The position numbers and the translations under genes were made by a program. Shown one piece after another: positions 54,112 to 63,088 of a DNA stretch of 64,000 nucleotides. The DNA comes from DASUPK01 sp963795665. Lineage in GTDB: Bacteria; Actinomycetota; Thermoleophilia; Solirubrobacterales; 70-9. Position 1 is the stretch's first letter, and each line of letters begins with the position of its first letter. The stretch is taken from the NCBI GenBank assembly GCA_963795665.1, contig CAWCIP010000009.1, positions 1 through 64,000 of the forward strand. The letters run 5' to 3'. Under the pieces are notes generated by a model. That model was not told the DNA's origin. It ran no database searches and saw only the letters and a program-made list of their open reading frames with translations.

Positions 54112-55070
54112 ATCACCCGGCTCGGCGGCTCCTCGCCGTCGAGCACCGCGATCACGTTGTCCGCGACTGCGCTCGCCATCCCATCGCGTGCGGCGACGGT
54201 GGCGGATCCGATGTGCGGAAGCAGCACGCAGCGCGGCGCCTCCAGCAGGGCCGGGGCGACGTCCGGCTCGTTCTCGTAGACGTCGAGGCCGGCCGCCCCG
54301 AGGGCGCCGCTCTGCAGGGCGGAGGCCACCGCCTCCGAGTCGACCAGCGGCCCGCGTGAGGTGTTGACCAGCACCCCATCCGGTCCGATCAGCTCCAGCT
54401 GGGCGGCGCCGATCATCGAGCGCGTCTCGGGAGTGGCGGGCGCGTGGATGCTGACCACGTCCGAGGCCTCCAGCAGCTCGGGGAGCTCGAGCCGCTCCGC
54501 TCCGAGCTCGGCCTCCGCCTCCGGCCTGGCCGACCGGCTCGAGTACACGATCCTCGCGCCGAGTCCATGGGCGAGCCTCGCGTACCGCCGGCCGATCCGC
54601 CCCATCCCCACCACGCCGACCGTGGAGCCCCAGATCTCGATGCCGCGGTACGCGGCGGGGTCCCACCCCCGCCAGCGCCCGGCCCGCAGGTCGCGTTCGG
54701 CATCGCTCATCCGGCGGGCGGCGGCGAGGCTGAGCGCGATGGCGAGCTCGGCCGTTGCCTCCGTGAGGACATCGGGGGTATTGGTGACGATCACGCCCCG
54801 CTCCCTGCAGGCTTCGAGGTCGACGTTGTCGTAGCCGACCGCGAAGTTCGCCACCACCCGCAGCTGCTCGCCGCAGGCGTCGAGCAGCTTCGAGTTCACC
54901 GGCATGCTCGGGTCGGCGACGAAGGCGCTCGCGCCGGGAGCGTTCGCCAGCGCGTCCTCCCAGCCCGCCTCGAGACCGCCCGCCCTGACCTCGAACCGCT
55001 CACGGAGGCGGTCGAGGCCCGCCGGCAGCAGCACTCGGGCTATGACGACCAGTTGACGCTCTGCGTTCAT
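54108..55070 (-). CDS. D-2-hydroxyacid dehydrogenase
   Basis: A 320-residue NAD-dependent dehydrogenase of the glyoxylate/hydroxypyruvate reductase group. The nucleotide-binding site is STVGVVGMGRIGRRYARLAHG, and the catalytic residues lie in LVNTSRGPLVDSEAVASAL (Arg), DVYENEPDVAPALLEAPRCV (Glu) and LLPHIGSATVAARDGM (His). The family reduces 2-oxoacids such as glyoxylate. The ATG at 55070 follows TAGCTT by 8 bases. It is divergent from the AT-hook protein gene. Confidence 0.88.
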   Translation of the reverse strand: MNAERQLVVIARVLLPAGLDRLRERFEVRAGGLEAGWEDALANAPGASAFVADPSMPVNSKLLDACGEQLRVVANFAVGYDNVDLEACRERGVIVTNTPDVLTEATAELAIALSLAAARRMSDAERDLRAGRWRGWDPAAYRGIEIWGSTVGVVGMGRIGRRYARLAHGLGARIVYSSRSARPEAEAELGAERLELPELLEASDVVSIHAPATPETRSMIGAAQLELIGPDGVLVNTSRGPLVDSEAVASALQSGALGAAGLDVYENEPDVAPALLEAPRCVLLPHIGSATVAARDGMASAVADNVIAVLDGEEPPSRVI

Positions 55071-55134
55071 GTCAGTTGAAGCTAACCGTTACGGTCATGT
55101 AACTGTCACTTCGCATAGAGAGGACTTGAGAGGA

Positions 55135-55479
55135 ATGCCAAGGGTTTCCAACACAGTCGATCAGGCCAGGACGCTGCTCGAGCGCCGGCTGAAGGAGCTC
55201 GACGACGAGCGGCGCCAGGTGGAGTCCGCTCTTGCCGGCCTCGGCAAGAGCACCAGGCGCGGTCCGGGCCGTCCGCGCGGGGCGGGTCGCCGTCGCCGTC
55301 GCGGCAGCACCAGGGCCGACCAGGCGGTGAAGATCATCACCGACAACCCGGGGATCAAGGTCTCCGAGCTCGGCAAGAAGATGAAGCTGAATCACCCGAA
55401 CTACCTGTACCGGGTGTTGCCCGACTTGCAGAAGGAAGGCCGCATCAAGCGCAAGGGCAGCGGGTACCACCCCGGCTAG
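55135..55479 (+). CDS. AT-hook plus winged-helix DNA-binding protein, unknown function
   Basis: A 114-residue protein built from three parts: a coiled coil at ~8-37 (TVDQARTLLERRLKELDDER), an AT-hook-like basic patch at ~41-57 (RRGPGRPRGAGRRRRRG), and a winged-helix module at ~60-112 (ADQAVKIITDNPGIKVSELG; KMKLNHPNYLYRVLPDLQKE; GRIKRKGSGYHPG). The arrangement suggests a dimeric nucleoid-associated or regulatory protein, functionally comparable to Lsr2 but unlike it in sequence. The ATG at 55135 has GAGAGG upstream and removes a 22-residue leader without homology. It overlaps the convergent mdh by 4 bases. Confidence 0.72.
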   Translation: MPRVSNTVDQARTLLERRLKELDDERRQVESALAGLGKSTRRGPGRPRGAGRRRRRGSTRADQAVKIITDNPGIKVSELGKKMKLNHPNYLYRVLPDLQKEGRIKRKGSGYHPG

Positions 55480-56459
55480 ATCAGACCCAGCTCCCTGACG
55501 GCATCCCGCTCGTCCCGGAGCTCGGCGACCGTCGCGTCGATCCGCTCGCGGGAGAAGTCGGTGATATCGAGGCCCTCGACGCGCTTCCACTCGCCCCCGG
55601 AGCATTCGCAGGCCGCGCCGGAGATCAGCCCCTCCTCGACGTCGTAGGAGCCGTCGGAGGCGACGGCCATCGAGGCCCAGTCGCCGTCGGGCGTCCCGAG
55701 GACCCAGTCGTGCACGTGGTCGATCGCGGCGTTCGCGGCCGATGCGGCGCTGGAGGCGCCCCGCGCCTCGATGATCGCCGCGCCGCGCTTGCCGACCGTG
55801 GGGATGAACTCCTCGGCGATCCAGGTCTCGTCGTCGACCTGATCCCACGCCGGGCTGCCGTCGACCAGGGCGTTGACCAGGTCCGGGTACTGGGTCGGCG
55901 AGTGGTTGCCCCAGACGGTCATCCGCTTGACGTCGGTGACCGGGCGGCCGAGCTTCTGGGCGAGCTGGGCGATCGCCCGGTTGTGGTCCAGCCGCATCAT
56001 CGCCGTGAATCGCTCGGCCGGCACATCGGGGGCGTTTGACTTCGCGATCAGGCAGTTGGTGTTGGCTGGGTTGCCGACGACCAGCACCTTGATGTCGTCG
56101 GCTGCCTGCGAGTTGATCGCCTCGCCCTGGGGCTTGAAGATGCCGCCGTTCGCCTCCAGGAGGTCGGCGCGCTCCATCCCCTTCGACCGGGGCCTGGCGC
56201 CGACCAGCAGCGCGATGTTGGTCCCATCGAAAGCCTCCTTCGGGTCGTCCGAGATGTCGATCCCGCGCAGCAGCGGGAACGCGCAATCCTCGAGCTCCAT
56301 CGCGGTTCCCTCGGCCGCGGTGACAGCGTCCGGGATCTCCAGCAGACGGAGCTTCACCTCGGTGTCGGGCCCGAGCATCTCGCCGGCGGCGATCCGGAAG
56401 AGGATCGCGTAGCCGATCTGGCCTGCGGCTCCGGTGACTGTGATGTTGACGGGAGTCAA
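55476..56459 (-). CDS. mdh: Malate dehydrogenase (NAD, cytosolic type)
   Basis: A 327-residue TCA-cycle enzyme. The Rossmann motif ITVTGAAGQIGYAILFRIA, the substrate arginine loop GARPRSKGMERADLL and the catalytic VWGNHSPTQYPD (His) mark the cytosolic/actinobacterial type rather than lactate-dehydrogenase-like MDH. It overlaps the icd stop by 4 bases (ATGA), so icd and mdh are coupled; their juxtaposition is an economical TCA pair. It ends in a 4-base overlap with the AT-hook gene. Confidence 0.95.
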   Translation of the reverse strand: MTPVNITVTGAAGQIGYAILFRIAAGEMLGPDTEVKLRLLEIPDAVTAAEGTAMELEDCAFPLLRGIDISDDPKEAFDGTNIALLVGARPRSKGMERADLLEANGGIFKPQGEAINSQAADDIKVLVVGNPANTNCLIAKSNAPDVPAERFTAMMRLDHNRAIAQLAQKLGRPVTDVKRMTVWGNHSPTQYPDLVNALVDGSPAWDQVDDETWIAEEFIPTVGKRGAAIIEARGASSAASAANAAIDHVHDWVLGTPDGDWASMAVASDGSYDVEEGLISGAACECSGGEWKRVEGLDITDFSRERIDATVAELRDERDAVRELGLI

Positions 56460-57670
56460 TTCATCTCCTTCTTCAGGTTTTCATCGATCGAAGCGAGGAA
56501 CTCCTGGGTCGTCTGGAACTCCTGATCCGGCCCGATCAGGAGCGCCAGGTCCTTCGTCATCTTCCCGCTCTCCACCGTCTCGATGCATACGCGTTCGAGG
56601 GTCTCAGCGAATTCGGTGACCTCCGGTGTCTCGTCCATCCGGCCGCGGGCGGCGAGGCCGCGCGTCCAGGCGAAGATCGAGGCGATCGGGTTGGTCGAGG
56701 TCGGCTTGCCCTGCTGGTGCTGGCGAAAGTGACGGGTGACGGTGCCGTGGGCGGCCTCGGCCTCGACGGTCTTGCCGTCGGCCGTCATCAGGACGCTGGT
56801 CATCAGGCCGAGCGAGCCGAAGCCCTGGGCGACGGTGTCGGACTGCACGTCGCCGTCGTAGTTCTTGCAGGCCCAGACGTAGCCGCCCTCCCACTTGAGC
56901 GCGGCGGCGACCATGTCGTCGATCAGCCGGTGCTCGTAGGTGAGGTCCGCCTTCTCGAACTCCTCCTTGAACTCGGAGTCGTAGACCTCCTGGAAGATGT
57001 CCTTGAAGCGGCCGTCGTAGCGCTTCAGGATCGTGTTCTTGGTCGACATGTAGACCGGGAGCCCGCGATCGAGGCCGTAGCGGAGCGAGGCCCTGGCGAA
57101 GTCGCGGATCGAGTCGTCGAGGTTGTACATCGCCATCGCCACCCCGCCGCCGGGGAAGTCGTAGACGTCGAGCTCCACCGGCTCGCTGCCGTCCTTGGGC
57201 GTGTAGGTCAGGGTCAGCTTCCCCTCCCCGGGCACGACCAGGTCCGTGGCCCGATACTGATCGCCGAAGGCGTGGCGGCCGATCACGATCGGCTTCGTCC
57301 AGCCGGGCACAAGGCGGGGCACGTTCGAGATCACGATCGGCTCACGGAAGATGACTCCGCCGAGGATGTTCCGGATCGTCCCGTTGGGCGAGCGATACAT
57401 CTCCTTGAGGCCGAACTCCTTGACCCGGGCCTCGTCCGGCGTGATCGTCGCGCACTTCACCCCGACGCCGTGCTCCTTGATCGCGTTGGCGGCGTCGACG
57501 GTGATCTGGTCGTCCGTCTCGTCCCGCTTCTCGATCGAGAGGTCGAAATAGCGCAGGTCGACGTCGAGGTAGGGCAGGATCAGCTGTTCCTTGATGAAGG
57601 CCCAGAGGATCCGGGTCATCTCGTCGCCGTCGAGCTCGACGATGGGGTTCTTGACCTTGATTTTCGCCAT
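56456..57670 (-). CDS. icd: Isocitrate dehydrogenase (NADP, dimeric IDH1/2 type)
   Basis: A 404-residue enzyme that oxidises isocitrate to 2-oxoglutarate. NPIVELDGDEMTRILWAFIK, the substrate loop YRSPNGTIRNILGG, VPGWTKPIVIGRHAFGDQY and the metal/NADP region QGFGSLGLMTSVLM with EAAHGTVTRHFRQH match the eukaryotic-like dimeric class used by many Actinobacteria. The ATG at 57670 begins AKIKVKNPIVEL; a longer frame to 57766 adds 32 atypical residues. Its stop overlaps mdh. Confidence 0.95.
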   Translation of the reverse strand: MAKIKVKNPIVELDGDEMTRILWAFIKEQLILPYLDVDLRYFDLSIEKRDETDDQITVDAANAIKEHGVGVKCATITPDEARVKEFGLKEMYRSPNGTIRNILGGVIFREPIVISNVPRLVPGWTKPIVIGRHAFGDQYRATDLVVPGEGKLTLTYTPKDGSEPVELDVYDFPGGGVAMAMYNLDDSIRDFARASLRYGLDRGLPVYMSTKNTILKRYDGRFKDIFQEVYDSEFKEEFEKADLTYEHRLIDDMVAAALKWEGGYVWACKNYDGDVQSDTVAQGFGSLGLMTSVLMTADGKTVEAEAAHGTVTRHFRQHQQGKPTSTNPIASIFAWTRGLAARGRMDETPEVTEFAETLERVCIETVESGKMTKDLALLIGPDQEFQTTQEFLASIDENLKKEMN

Positions 57671-57848
57671 CAGGTGATTGATGCCGCGGCGCTGCGCGCC
57701 CGGTGGCGCGCGTGGCCGAGCAGATCGGTGGACGCAGGGCGAAGCCCTTGCTGGCGGCAAGGGCAAGCCCGAGGACGCCGAGATGCGATGTCCACGTGCG
57801 TCATCCGGGCGTGCATGGTCGCGGGATCAATCACCGAGGGCGGCGATG

Positions 57849-58454
57849 CTATCTGCGCAGGCCTTCGAGCATCTCCATCAGCGGTGGCTCGGCGCGTGCA
57901 CGGGCGGCGCTCGGGTCAGCCGACGTCGCCACCAGCAGCGCAGCCTCGATCATTGCCGCGAGGAGCAGGTGCGCGGTCGACTCCACATCGGCGCGCTGCA
58001 GCTGTCCGGCCTCCATTGCCGCCTCGACGCCCCCGGCCATCGCGGCCAGGCCGAGGTCGCTGATCCCGCTGCGCCACTCCTCCCAGCCGAGCACCGTCCG
58101 GCTCTGCAGCAATCCGATCCGCTGCAGCTCCCGGTTGGTGGCGGCCTCGTCGAGATAGGTGCGGCAACCGGCTACGAGGGCCTCGTAGGGCGTTCCGGCC
58201 TCGGATGCCGCCGCTGACAGCCGCTCGATCAGCCTCGCCTCGGAGTCCCTCCAGACCTCCCTGTAGAGCTCTCGCTTGCTCGCGAAGTGGTGGTACATGG
58301 CTCCGCGGCTGACCCGGGCCCTCTCGAGGATCTGGGTCGTGCTCACCTCGGCGTAGTCCCGCTCCATGAACAGATCGCGGGCGGCCGTGACCAGGGCTTC
58401 GCGCGCTCCCGCGCTGGGGCGCCCTCGCCGCGGCTTCTCTGCAACCTGCGCCAC
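57849..58454 (-). CDS. TetR/AcrR regulator (divergent from DUF4242)
   Basis: A 201-residue regulator. Its helix-turn-helix reads VTAARDLFMERDYAEVSTTQ and ARVSRGAMYHHFASKRELYR. The C-terminal effector domain is ordinary. A GTG start at 58454 lies 14 bases from the ACCGAC-N5-GTCGGT palindrome, which is between it and the DUF4242 gene, so it is the probable operator and the pair likely share control. TAATAT on the minus strand, 8 bases before the start, could be a leaderless -10. Confidence 0.87.
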   Translation of the reverse strand: MAQVAEKPRRGRPSAGAREALVTAARDLFMERDYAEVSTTQILERARVSRGAMYHHFASKRELYREVWRDSEARLIERLSAAASEAGTPYEALVAGCRTYLDEAATNRELQRIGLLQSRTVLGWEEWRSGISDLGLAAMAGGVEAAMEAGQLQRADVESTAHLLLAAMIEAALLVATSADPSAARARAEPPLMEMLEGLRR

Positions 58455-58468
58455 GATCGCCTATATTA

Positions 58469-58485
58469 ACCGACAGGTAGTCGGT
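58469..58485. promoter_or_regulatory. Probable TetR operator
   Basis: ACCGAC, AGGTA, GTCGGT: a perfect 6-bp inverted repeat with a 5-base spacer, in the divergent gap between the TetR and DUF4242 genes. It lies about 60 bases before the DUF4242 ATG. Confidence 0.6.
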
Positions 58486-58547
58486 AAAGCCGCAACCAGG
58501 CTGAGCGGGTACCGCTGAGAACCACACAAGACGAGGAGAAGGAAGAG

Positions 58548-58844
58548 ATGAACACATACGTGATCCGCCGGGAGAAGGCATGGGCGTCGCCCGCAGAGCT
58601 CGAGGCGACCGCCGAGCGCTCGAAGCAGGTCGCCGACGACGACTTCCCGGATGACATCCGCTGGATCCGCAGCTACGTCATCAAGGAGGACGGCGGCACC
58701 CTGGGAACCGTCTGCATCTACCAGGCGACCGACATCGAGGCCGTTCGTGAGCACGCGAAGCGGGTCGACATGCCCGCCGACGAGGTGCTCGAGGTCGCGG
58801 ACACGGTGATCATCCGGCCGGATCCCCAGCCGCAGGCGGCGTAA
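58548..58844 (+). CDS. DUF4242 (SCO4226-like) protein
   Basis: A 98-residue ferredoxin-like fold protein. It begins TYVIRREKAWASPAELEATA and closes with MPADEVLEVADTVIIRP, the DUF4242 pattern. The family's SCO4226 member from Streptomyces is reported to bind nickel; whether this one does is unproven, and only one histidine (HAKRVD) is visible. Strong ribosome-binding sequence GAGGAGAAGGAAG precedes the ATG. It is transcribed away from a TetR gene and is probably its repression target. Confidence 0.82.
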   Translation: MNTYVIRREKAWASPAELEATAERSKQVADDDFPDDIRWIRSYVIKEDGGTLGTVCIYQATDIEAVREHAKRVDMPADEVLEVADTVIIRPDPQPQAA

Positions 58845-58879
58845 GCCGATAGCCCAATCCGCACGGCCCCGAGCGGCGT

Positions 58880-58885
58880 TATCTT
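58880..58885 (+). promoter_or_regulatory. Putative leaderless -10 hexamer of the cyclase gene
   Basis: TATCTT ends 6 bp before the ATG at 58892. Confidence 0.5.
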
Positions 58886-58891
58886 GATCAC

Positions 58892-61800
58892 ATGAGCAGC
58901 TTGGGAGGAGAGCGGAAGATCGCGACGATGCTTTTCGCCGATCTGGTCGGCTCGACCGAGCTTGCCACCGAGCTCGATCCCGAGGACCTTCGCGGGCGCC
59001 TCGAGCCCTTCTTCGACGCGGCGCGCGGGGCCCTCGAACAGCATGGGGGGACCGTCGAGAAGTACATCGGCGACGCAGTGATGGCCGTGTTCGGCGCGCC
59101 CGTCGCCCATGGCGACGATCCCGACCGTGCGATCGCCGCCGCCCTTGCCGTCATCGACCGGGTCTCGGCGATCGACGGCAAGCTGGCCGTGCGGGTGGGG
59201 ATCGAGACCGGCGAGGTCCTCGCGGTCCCCGGAAGCGGCGACCTCCGCGTCACCGGCGAGGCCGTGAACGCCGCGGCACGCCTGCAGCAAGCCGCCTCGC
59301 CCGGAGAGGTCCTGGTCGGCGAGCGCACGGCCCGCGCGTCTCGGAGGGCGCAGCTCGAGCGGGACGGCCAGGTGGACGCAAAGGGGATGGACGAGCTGCC
59401 GGCCTTCCGGGCGGTATCCATCTGCGACGAGGACGAGCTCACCAACGTTCCGCTCGTGGGGCGAGAGGACGACCTCGCGATGCTCCGGCTGATCGCCCGG
59501 CGGGCGGCGAGAGAGCAGGTGCCGCAGCTCGTCACCGTGATCGGCGAGGCGGGAATCGGCAAGACCCGGCTCGCCGCCGAGCTCTTCGCCGAGCTACGAA
59601 GCGACGGATGGCGAACCGTCGTCGGCCGCAGCCCGCCTTACGGACACGGGATTGCGTTCTGGGCGCTCGGCGAGATCCTGCACGACGCCGCCGGGATGTC
59701 CGCGGACGCCCGCGCCAACCAGGTGGAACCGGCCCTCCAGGCGGTGCTCACCGAGTTCGGAGCCGACGACGCCGCGGAGCTGGCGGGGGCGCTGGTGGTC
59801 GCGATGCGTGGCGCCGAGGAGGGAACCGACGCCGAGGATGAGCTGAAGCGGGCCTGGCGCCGCTTCGTGGCGCTGCTCGCGGCCGACCGGCCGCTGGCGA
59901 TCGGCGTCGACGATGCCCACTGGGCGGACGAGGGGACCCTCAACCTGCTCGAGGAGGCGGCCTTCGGCCTCTCCAAGGCGCCGGTGATCATCCTCTGCAC
60001 CTGCCGGCCCGAGCTGGCGGAAAGACGCCCGGACTTCGGCCGCGCCGCACGCAACAACACGCAGATTGAGTTGCTGCCGCTCGACGGGGCCTCGGCGACG
60101 CGGCTCGCCGAGCTCCTCCTCCCAGACGACCGGCGTGTGATCGCCGGCCGGATCGCCGACGCCGCAGGGGGCAACCCGTTCTTCACCGAGGAGGTTTCGC
60201 GGGCGATCCGGGAGGAGCACGCGGACGCGATCCCCGAGCGGCTGCCGGACACCGTGCAGGCCGCCATCGCCGCCCGGATCGACCAGCTCCCTCCCGATGA
60301 GAAGCGAGCCCTCCAGTACGCGGCGGTGCTCGGGCACACCTTCGCCCAGGGGCCGCTTGGAGATCTGATCGGCGAGGACCCGAGCGACATGCTCTGGTCG
60401 TTGCGCCGCAAGGCACTGGTCGAGGAGCGCACCACCTCGGACGCCGGTCACTACGCCTTCCGCCACCAGCTGATCCGCGACGTCGCCTACAACTCGCTGC
60501 CGCGGGCCGACCGGGCGAACCTGCATGAGCAGGCCGTCACGGCGCTGATGGCGCGCGAGCCGTTCGCGGAGCGGGCCGAGCTCGTCGCCTACCACCTCGA
60601 CCACGCCTTCGAGCAGCAGCCCACTTCGGAGCGGCGGAACGCGGCCTGCGCCGCGATGGCCGAGGCCGCCGCCAGCGCGGTGCGCCGCGGCGCCGCGGCC
60701 CGCGGGCAGGAGCTCTATGAGCAGGCAGCTGACCTCGCCGAGGGGTCGTCCCGGATCGACTGGCTGTTGGCCGCCGGCGAGGTGGCGCTGCGCCGCTGGC
60801 GCGGCGACTTCGCGCTACGGCTGTACACCGAGGCCGGTCGAAGCGCCGAGCGAATCGGCGATCCCCGCGCCGCCGGCGGATACGCCCGAGCGGTCGAGAT
60901 CGCCACCAGGATGAGCGGAATCAGCGGCAACCCCGACGCCGACCAGCTCCAGCCGCTCCTCGAGCGCGGTCGCGCCCTCGTCACGGATGACGACACGGTC
61001 ACCAAGGCGAGGCTCCTGCTCGACGAGGCCTGGATCGCCTGGAAGAGCGACCAGACACTCGAGATGGAGGCGCCCGCCCTCGGCGGGCTCGAGCTGGCTC
61101 GCGAGGCCGGCGATCTCGCCGTCCTGCAGTCCGCGCTCGACGCGGTCACCGCCAGCGACTGGCAGCAGGGGCGCCACCTGGCCGCCGTCGAGCACACCAG
61201 GGAGCGGCTGGACCTGCTCCGAGACGCGCCGCGGACCGCGACCCTCGACGTCGAGCGCAGCGACGCGCTCCACATGATGATCGAGTGCCTGCTGCAGACC
61301 GGGGACTTCCATGAGGCCGAGCGGTACGCCCGCGAGGCTCGCGATCTCGACCTGTCGCGGGGGATCATCTACTCGGCCTGGCAGCGTGGCCTGCTTCCCG
61401 CGTTCTTCCTCGGCCGCTGGGACGACGCCCTGAACATGGCCACCCACGTTCGCGAGGCCTGGGTCGCCGCTGAACGTCCGCCGCTCGGGGCTTTCGCAAC
61501 CTCGATCGCCTGCGCAGGAGCGATCCTCGGGGTCCGTGGCGACGACGGCTGGTCCGACTGGTTCGAGATCGCCAACGAGCTCTCAGAGGGCGCACTCGGG
61601 AACAAGGCAGGCGTCGTGGTGATGCGAGCCGATATCGAGCTCCACCAGGGCGAGGTCCAATGCGCCGCCGACCGCTTCGAGTCCGAGATCTCGACCACAT
61701 GGTTCCGCTCTCCGTACCTCGCCGCGCGTGCCGAGTCCTACGCCCGCCTGGGGCGCAAGGACGCGGACGACGCGATCCTGGTCGCCGACGAGTACATCGG

Positions 61801-62008
61801 CGAGCACCGCTACGGGAGGGGCATCCTGCTGCGCGCGAAGGGGATCCGCTCCGGCGACGAGACGCTCCTGCGCGAGTCGGTGAACCTGTTCAAGGAGCTG
61901 GACTGCCCCTACCAGGCCGCCCGCACCGGATGGCTGCTCGGCAGCTCCGAGCGCGACGAGGCGACGGAAATCTTCCGGCGCTTAGGAGCGACCCTCCCGG
62001 CGGATTAG
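58892..62008 (+). CDS. Class III nucleotidyl cyclase with AAA ATPase and helical sensor region
   Basis: A 1038-residue signalling protein. Residues ~8-140 are a class III cyclase domain with both metal aspartates (Asp17 in FADLVGST, Asp61 in IGDAVMAVFG), Lys57 and the transition-state Asn126/Arg130 pair (EAVNAAARLQQAA), so it can be active as a homodimer. Residues ~195-480 form an AAA_16-type ATPase (Walker A GEAGIGKTR near 218; Walker B LAIGVDDAHWADEG). The rest is TPR-like helical repeat, ending RLGATLPAD. The layout suggests ligand-gated synthesis of cAMP or cGMP. The convergent CNB protein overlaps its last 4 bases and could be a receptor. Confidence 0.88.
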   Translation: MSSLGGERKIATMLFADLVGSTELATELDPEDLRGRLEPFFDAARGALEQHGGTVEKYIGDAVMAVFGAPVAHGDDPDRAIAAALAVIDRVSAIDGKLAVRVGIETGEVLAVPGSGDLRVTGEAVNAAARLQQAASPGEVLVGERTARASRRAQLERDGQVDAKGMDELPAFRAVSICDEDELTNVPLVGREDDLAMLRLIARRAAREQVPQLVTVIGEAGIGKTRLAAELFAELRSDGWRTVVGRSPPYGHGIAFWALGEILHDAAGMSADARANQVEPALQAVLTEFGADDAAELAGALVVAMRGAEEGTDAEDELKRAWRRFVALLAADRPLAIGVDDAHWADEGTLNLLEEAAFGLSKAPVIILCTCRPELAERRPDFGRAARNNTQIELLPLDGASATRLAELLLPDDRRVIAGRIADAAGGNPFFTEEVSRAIREEHADAIPERLPDTVQAAIAARIDQLPPDEKRALQYAAVLGHTFAQGPLGDLIGEDPSDMLWSLRRKALVEERTTSDAGHYAFRHQLIRDVAYNSLPRADRANLHEQAVTALMAREPFAERAELVAYHLDHAFEQQPTSERRNAACAAMAEAAASAVRRGAAARGQELYEQAADLAEGSSRIDWLLAAGEVALRRWRGDFALRLYTEAGRSAERIGDPRAAGGYARAVEIATRMSGISGNPDADQLQPLLERGRALVTDDDTVTKARLLLDEAWIAWKSDQTLEMEAPALGGLELAREAGDLAVLQSALDAVTASDWQQGRHLAAVEHTRERLDLLRDAPRTATLDVERSDALHMMIECLLQTGDFHEAERYAREARDLDLSRGIIYSAWQRGLLPAFFLGRWDDALNMATHVREAWVAAERPPLGAFATSIACAGAILGVRGDDGWSDWFEIANELSEGALGNKAGVVVMRADIELHQGEVQCAADRFESEISTTWFRSPYLAARAESYARLGRKDADDAILVADEYIGEHRYGRGILLRAKGIRSGDETLLRESVNLFKELDCPYQAARTGWLLGSSERDEATEIFRRLGATLPAD

Positions 62009-62412
62009 CGCTTCTCGGCGTCCCGCAGCCGCGAGGCCAGCGTCTCGAGCAGCGGCCAGGCGACCTCGGGGTGGCTCTCGACGAAGGGCCTGAACTCCCA
62101 GGCCGTGATCCCGTGGCAGCTCAGATCGGTGGTTGCGACGATCGTTGCCGAGCGCGGGCCGCTGTCGATCAGGGCGATCTCGCCGAAGTACTCACCCGGG
62201 CCGAGCGTCCGGATGATCTTGCCGTCGATGCTGACAGTCGCGTTGCCGTCATGGATGACGAAGAAGCCGATCCCGCTCTTCCCCTCGGCTGTGATCGTGT
62301 CCCCCTCGCCGAAGGTGCGCTCCTGCATGCGGTCGGCGAGCTTCTTGAGCTCCTTCCGCTTCACCCCCTGGAAGAGGGGGACGCTGCCGAGCGTCTCCAC
62401 CACGTCCGCCAC
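62005..62412 (-). CDS. Stand-alone cyclic-nucleotide-binding domain protein
   Basis: A 135-residue protein that is essentially only a CNB (Crp-type) domain. The phosphate-binding cassette is complete: GEYFGEIAL (Glu78) and GPRSATI (Arg87), the pair that grips the cyclic phosphate. It has no DNA-binding, channel or kinase effector, so it must act through a partner or as a buffer. It faces the cyclase gene and overlaps it by 4 bases. A cAMP/cGMP receptor of the neighbouring cyclase is the simplest reading. Confidence 0.85.
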   Translation of the reverse strand: MADVVETLGSVPLFQGVKRKELKKLADRMQERTFGEGDTITAEGKSGIGFFVIHDGNATVSIDGKIIRTLGPGEYFGEIALIDSGPRSATIVATTDLSCHGITAWEFRPFVESHPEVAWPLLETLASRLRDAEKR

Positions 62413-62449
62413 GCGCCGATCCTACTCACGCGTTTGGGTTGACGCAAAG

Positions 62450-62467
62450 AGTGAATCGTGATTCACT
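62450..62467. promoter_or_regulatory. Probable TetR operator
   Basis: AGTGAATC, GT, GATTCACT: a perfect 8-bp inverted repeat with 2-base spacer, 9 bases before the TetR ATG at 62477. A -35-like TTGACG at 62439-62444 lies upstream, so the operator covers the expected -10. Confidence 0.65.
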
Positions 62468-62476
62468 TCTTGACCG

Positions 62477-63088
62477 ATGGCCTACCGGACCACCGAGCGG
62501 ACCGAGGCGCGCCGGGCCGAGACCCGCGAGCGAATCGTCGCCGCCGCCCGTGAGCTGATCGCCGAGGGCGGGTACGTCGCGGCGCAGGTCGCCGCAGTGG
62601 CGGACCGTGCCGGCGTGGCGGTCGGGACCGTCTACCGGCACTTCCCCTCCAAGTCCGACCTGTTCGCCGAGGTCTTCCGGGAGGCATCGCAACACGAGGT
62701 CGACGCGATGAGCGAGGCCATCCACGAGACCAGCGGTCCCGCCGCCGAGCGGGTCGCCGCCGGCATCGAGGTCTTCGCGCGCCGAGCCCTCCGCGGGAAA
62801 CGTCTTGCCTGGGCTCTGCTGGCTGAGCCGGTGGATCCCGCCGTCGAGGCCGAGCGCCTTCAGTTTCGCCACAGCTACCGCGACTTGATGGCCGAGGTCA
62901 TCTCCGAGGGGATCGCCGCCGGCGACCTGCCCGATCAGGACGTCGATGCGACCGCCGCCGCCCTGGTAGGGGCAATCGGAGAGACGATGATCGGTCCCCT
63001 GTCCCCCACAACGAACGGAGGCGACCCCGAGGCGCTGATCGCCTCCCTGATCGACTTCTGCACGCGCGCAATCGGAGAGGAGCAGTAG
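62477..63088 (+). CDS. TetR/AcrR regulator upstream of the acyl-CoA dehydrogenase
   Basis: A 203-residue regulator. The helix-turn-helix reads IVAAARELIAEGGYVAAQVA and DRAGVAVGTVYRHFPSKSDL. An 18-bp operator lies 9 bases from the start. The acyl-CoA dehydrogenase starts on the base after this gene's TAG stop, so they form one operon and the ligand may be an acyl-CoA. Confidence 0.88.
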   Translation: MAYRTTERTEARRAETRERIVAAARELIAEGGYVAAQVAAVADRAGVAVGTVYRHFPSKSDLFAEVFREASQHEVDAMSEAIHETSGPAAERVAAGIEVFARRALRGKRLAWALLAEPVDPAVEAERLQFRHSYRDLMAEVISEGIAAGDLPDQDVDATAAALVGAIGETMIGPLSPTTNGGDPEALIASLIDFCTRAIGEEQ

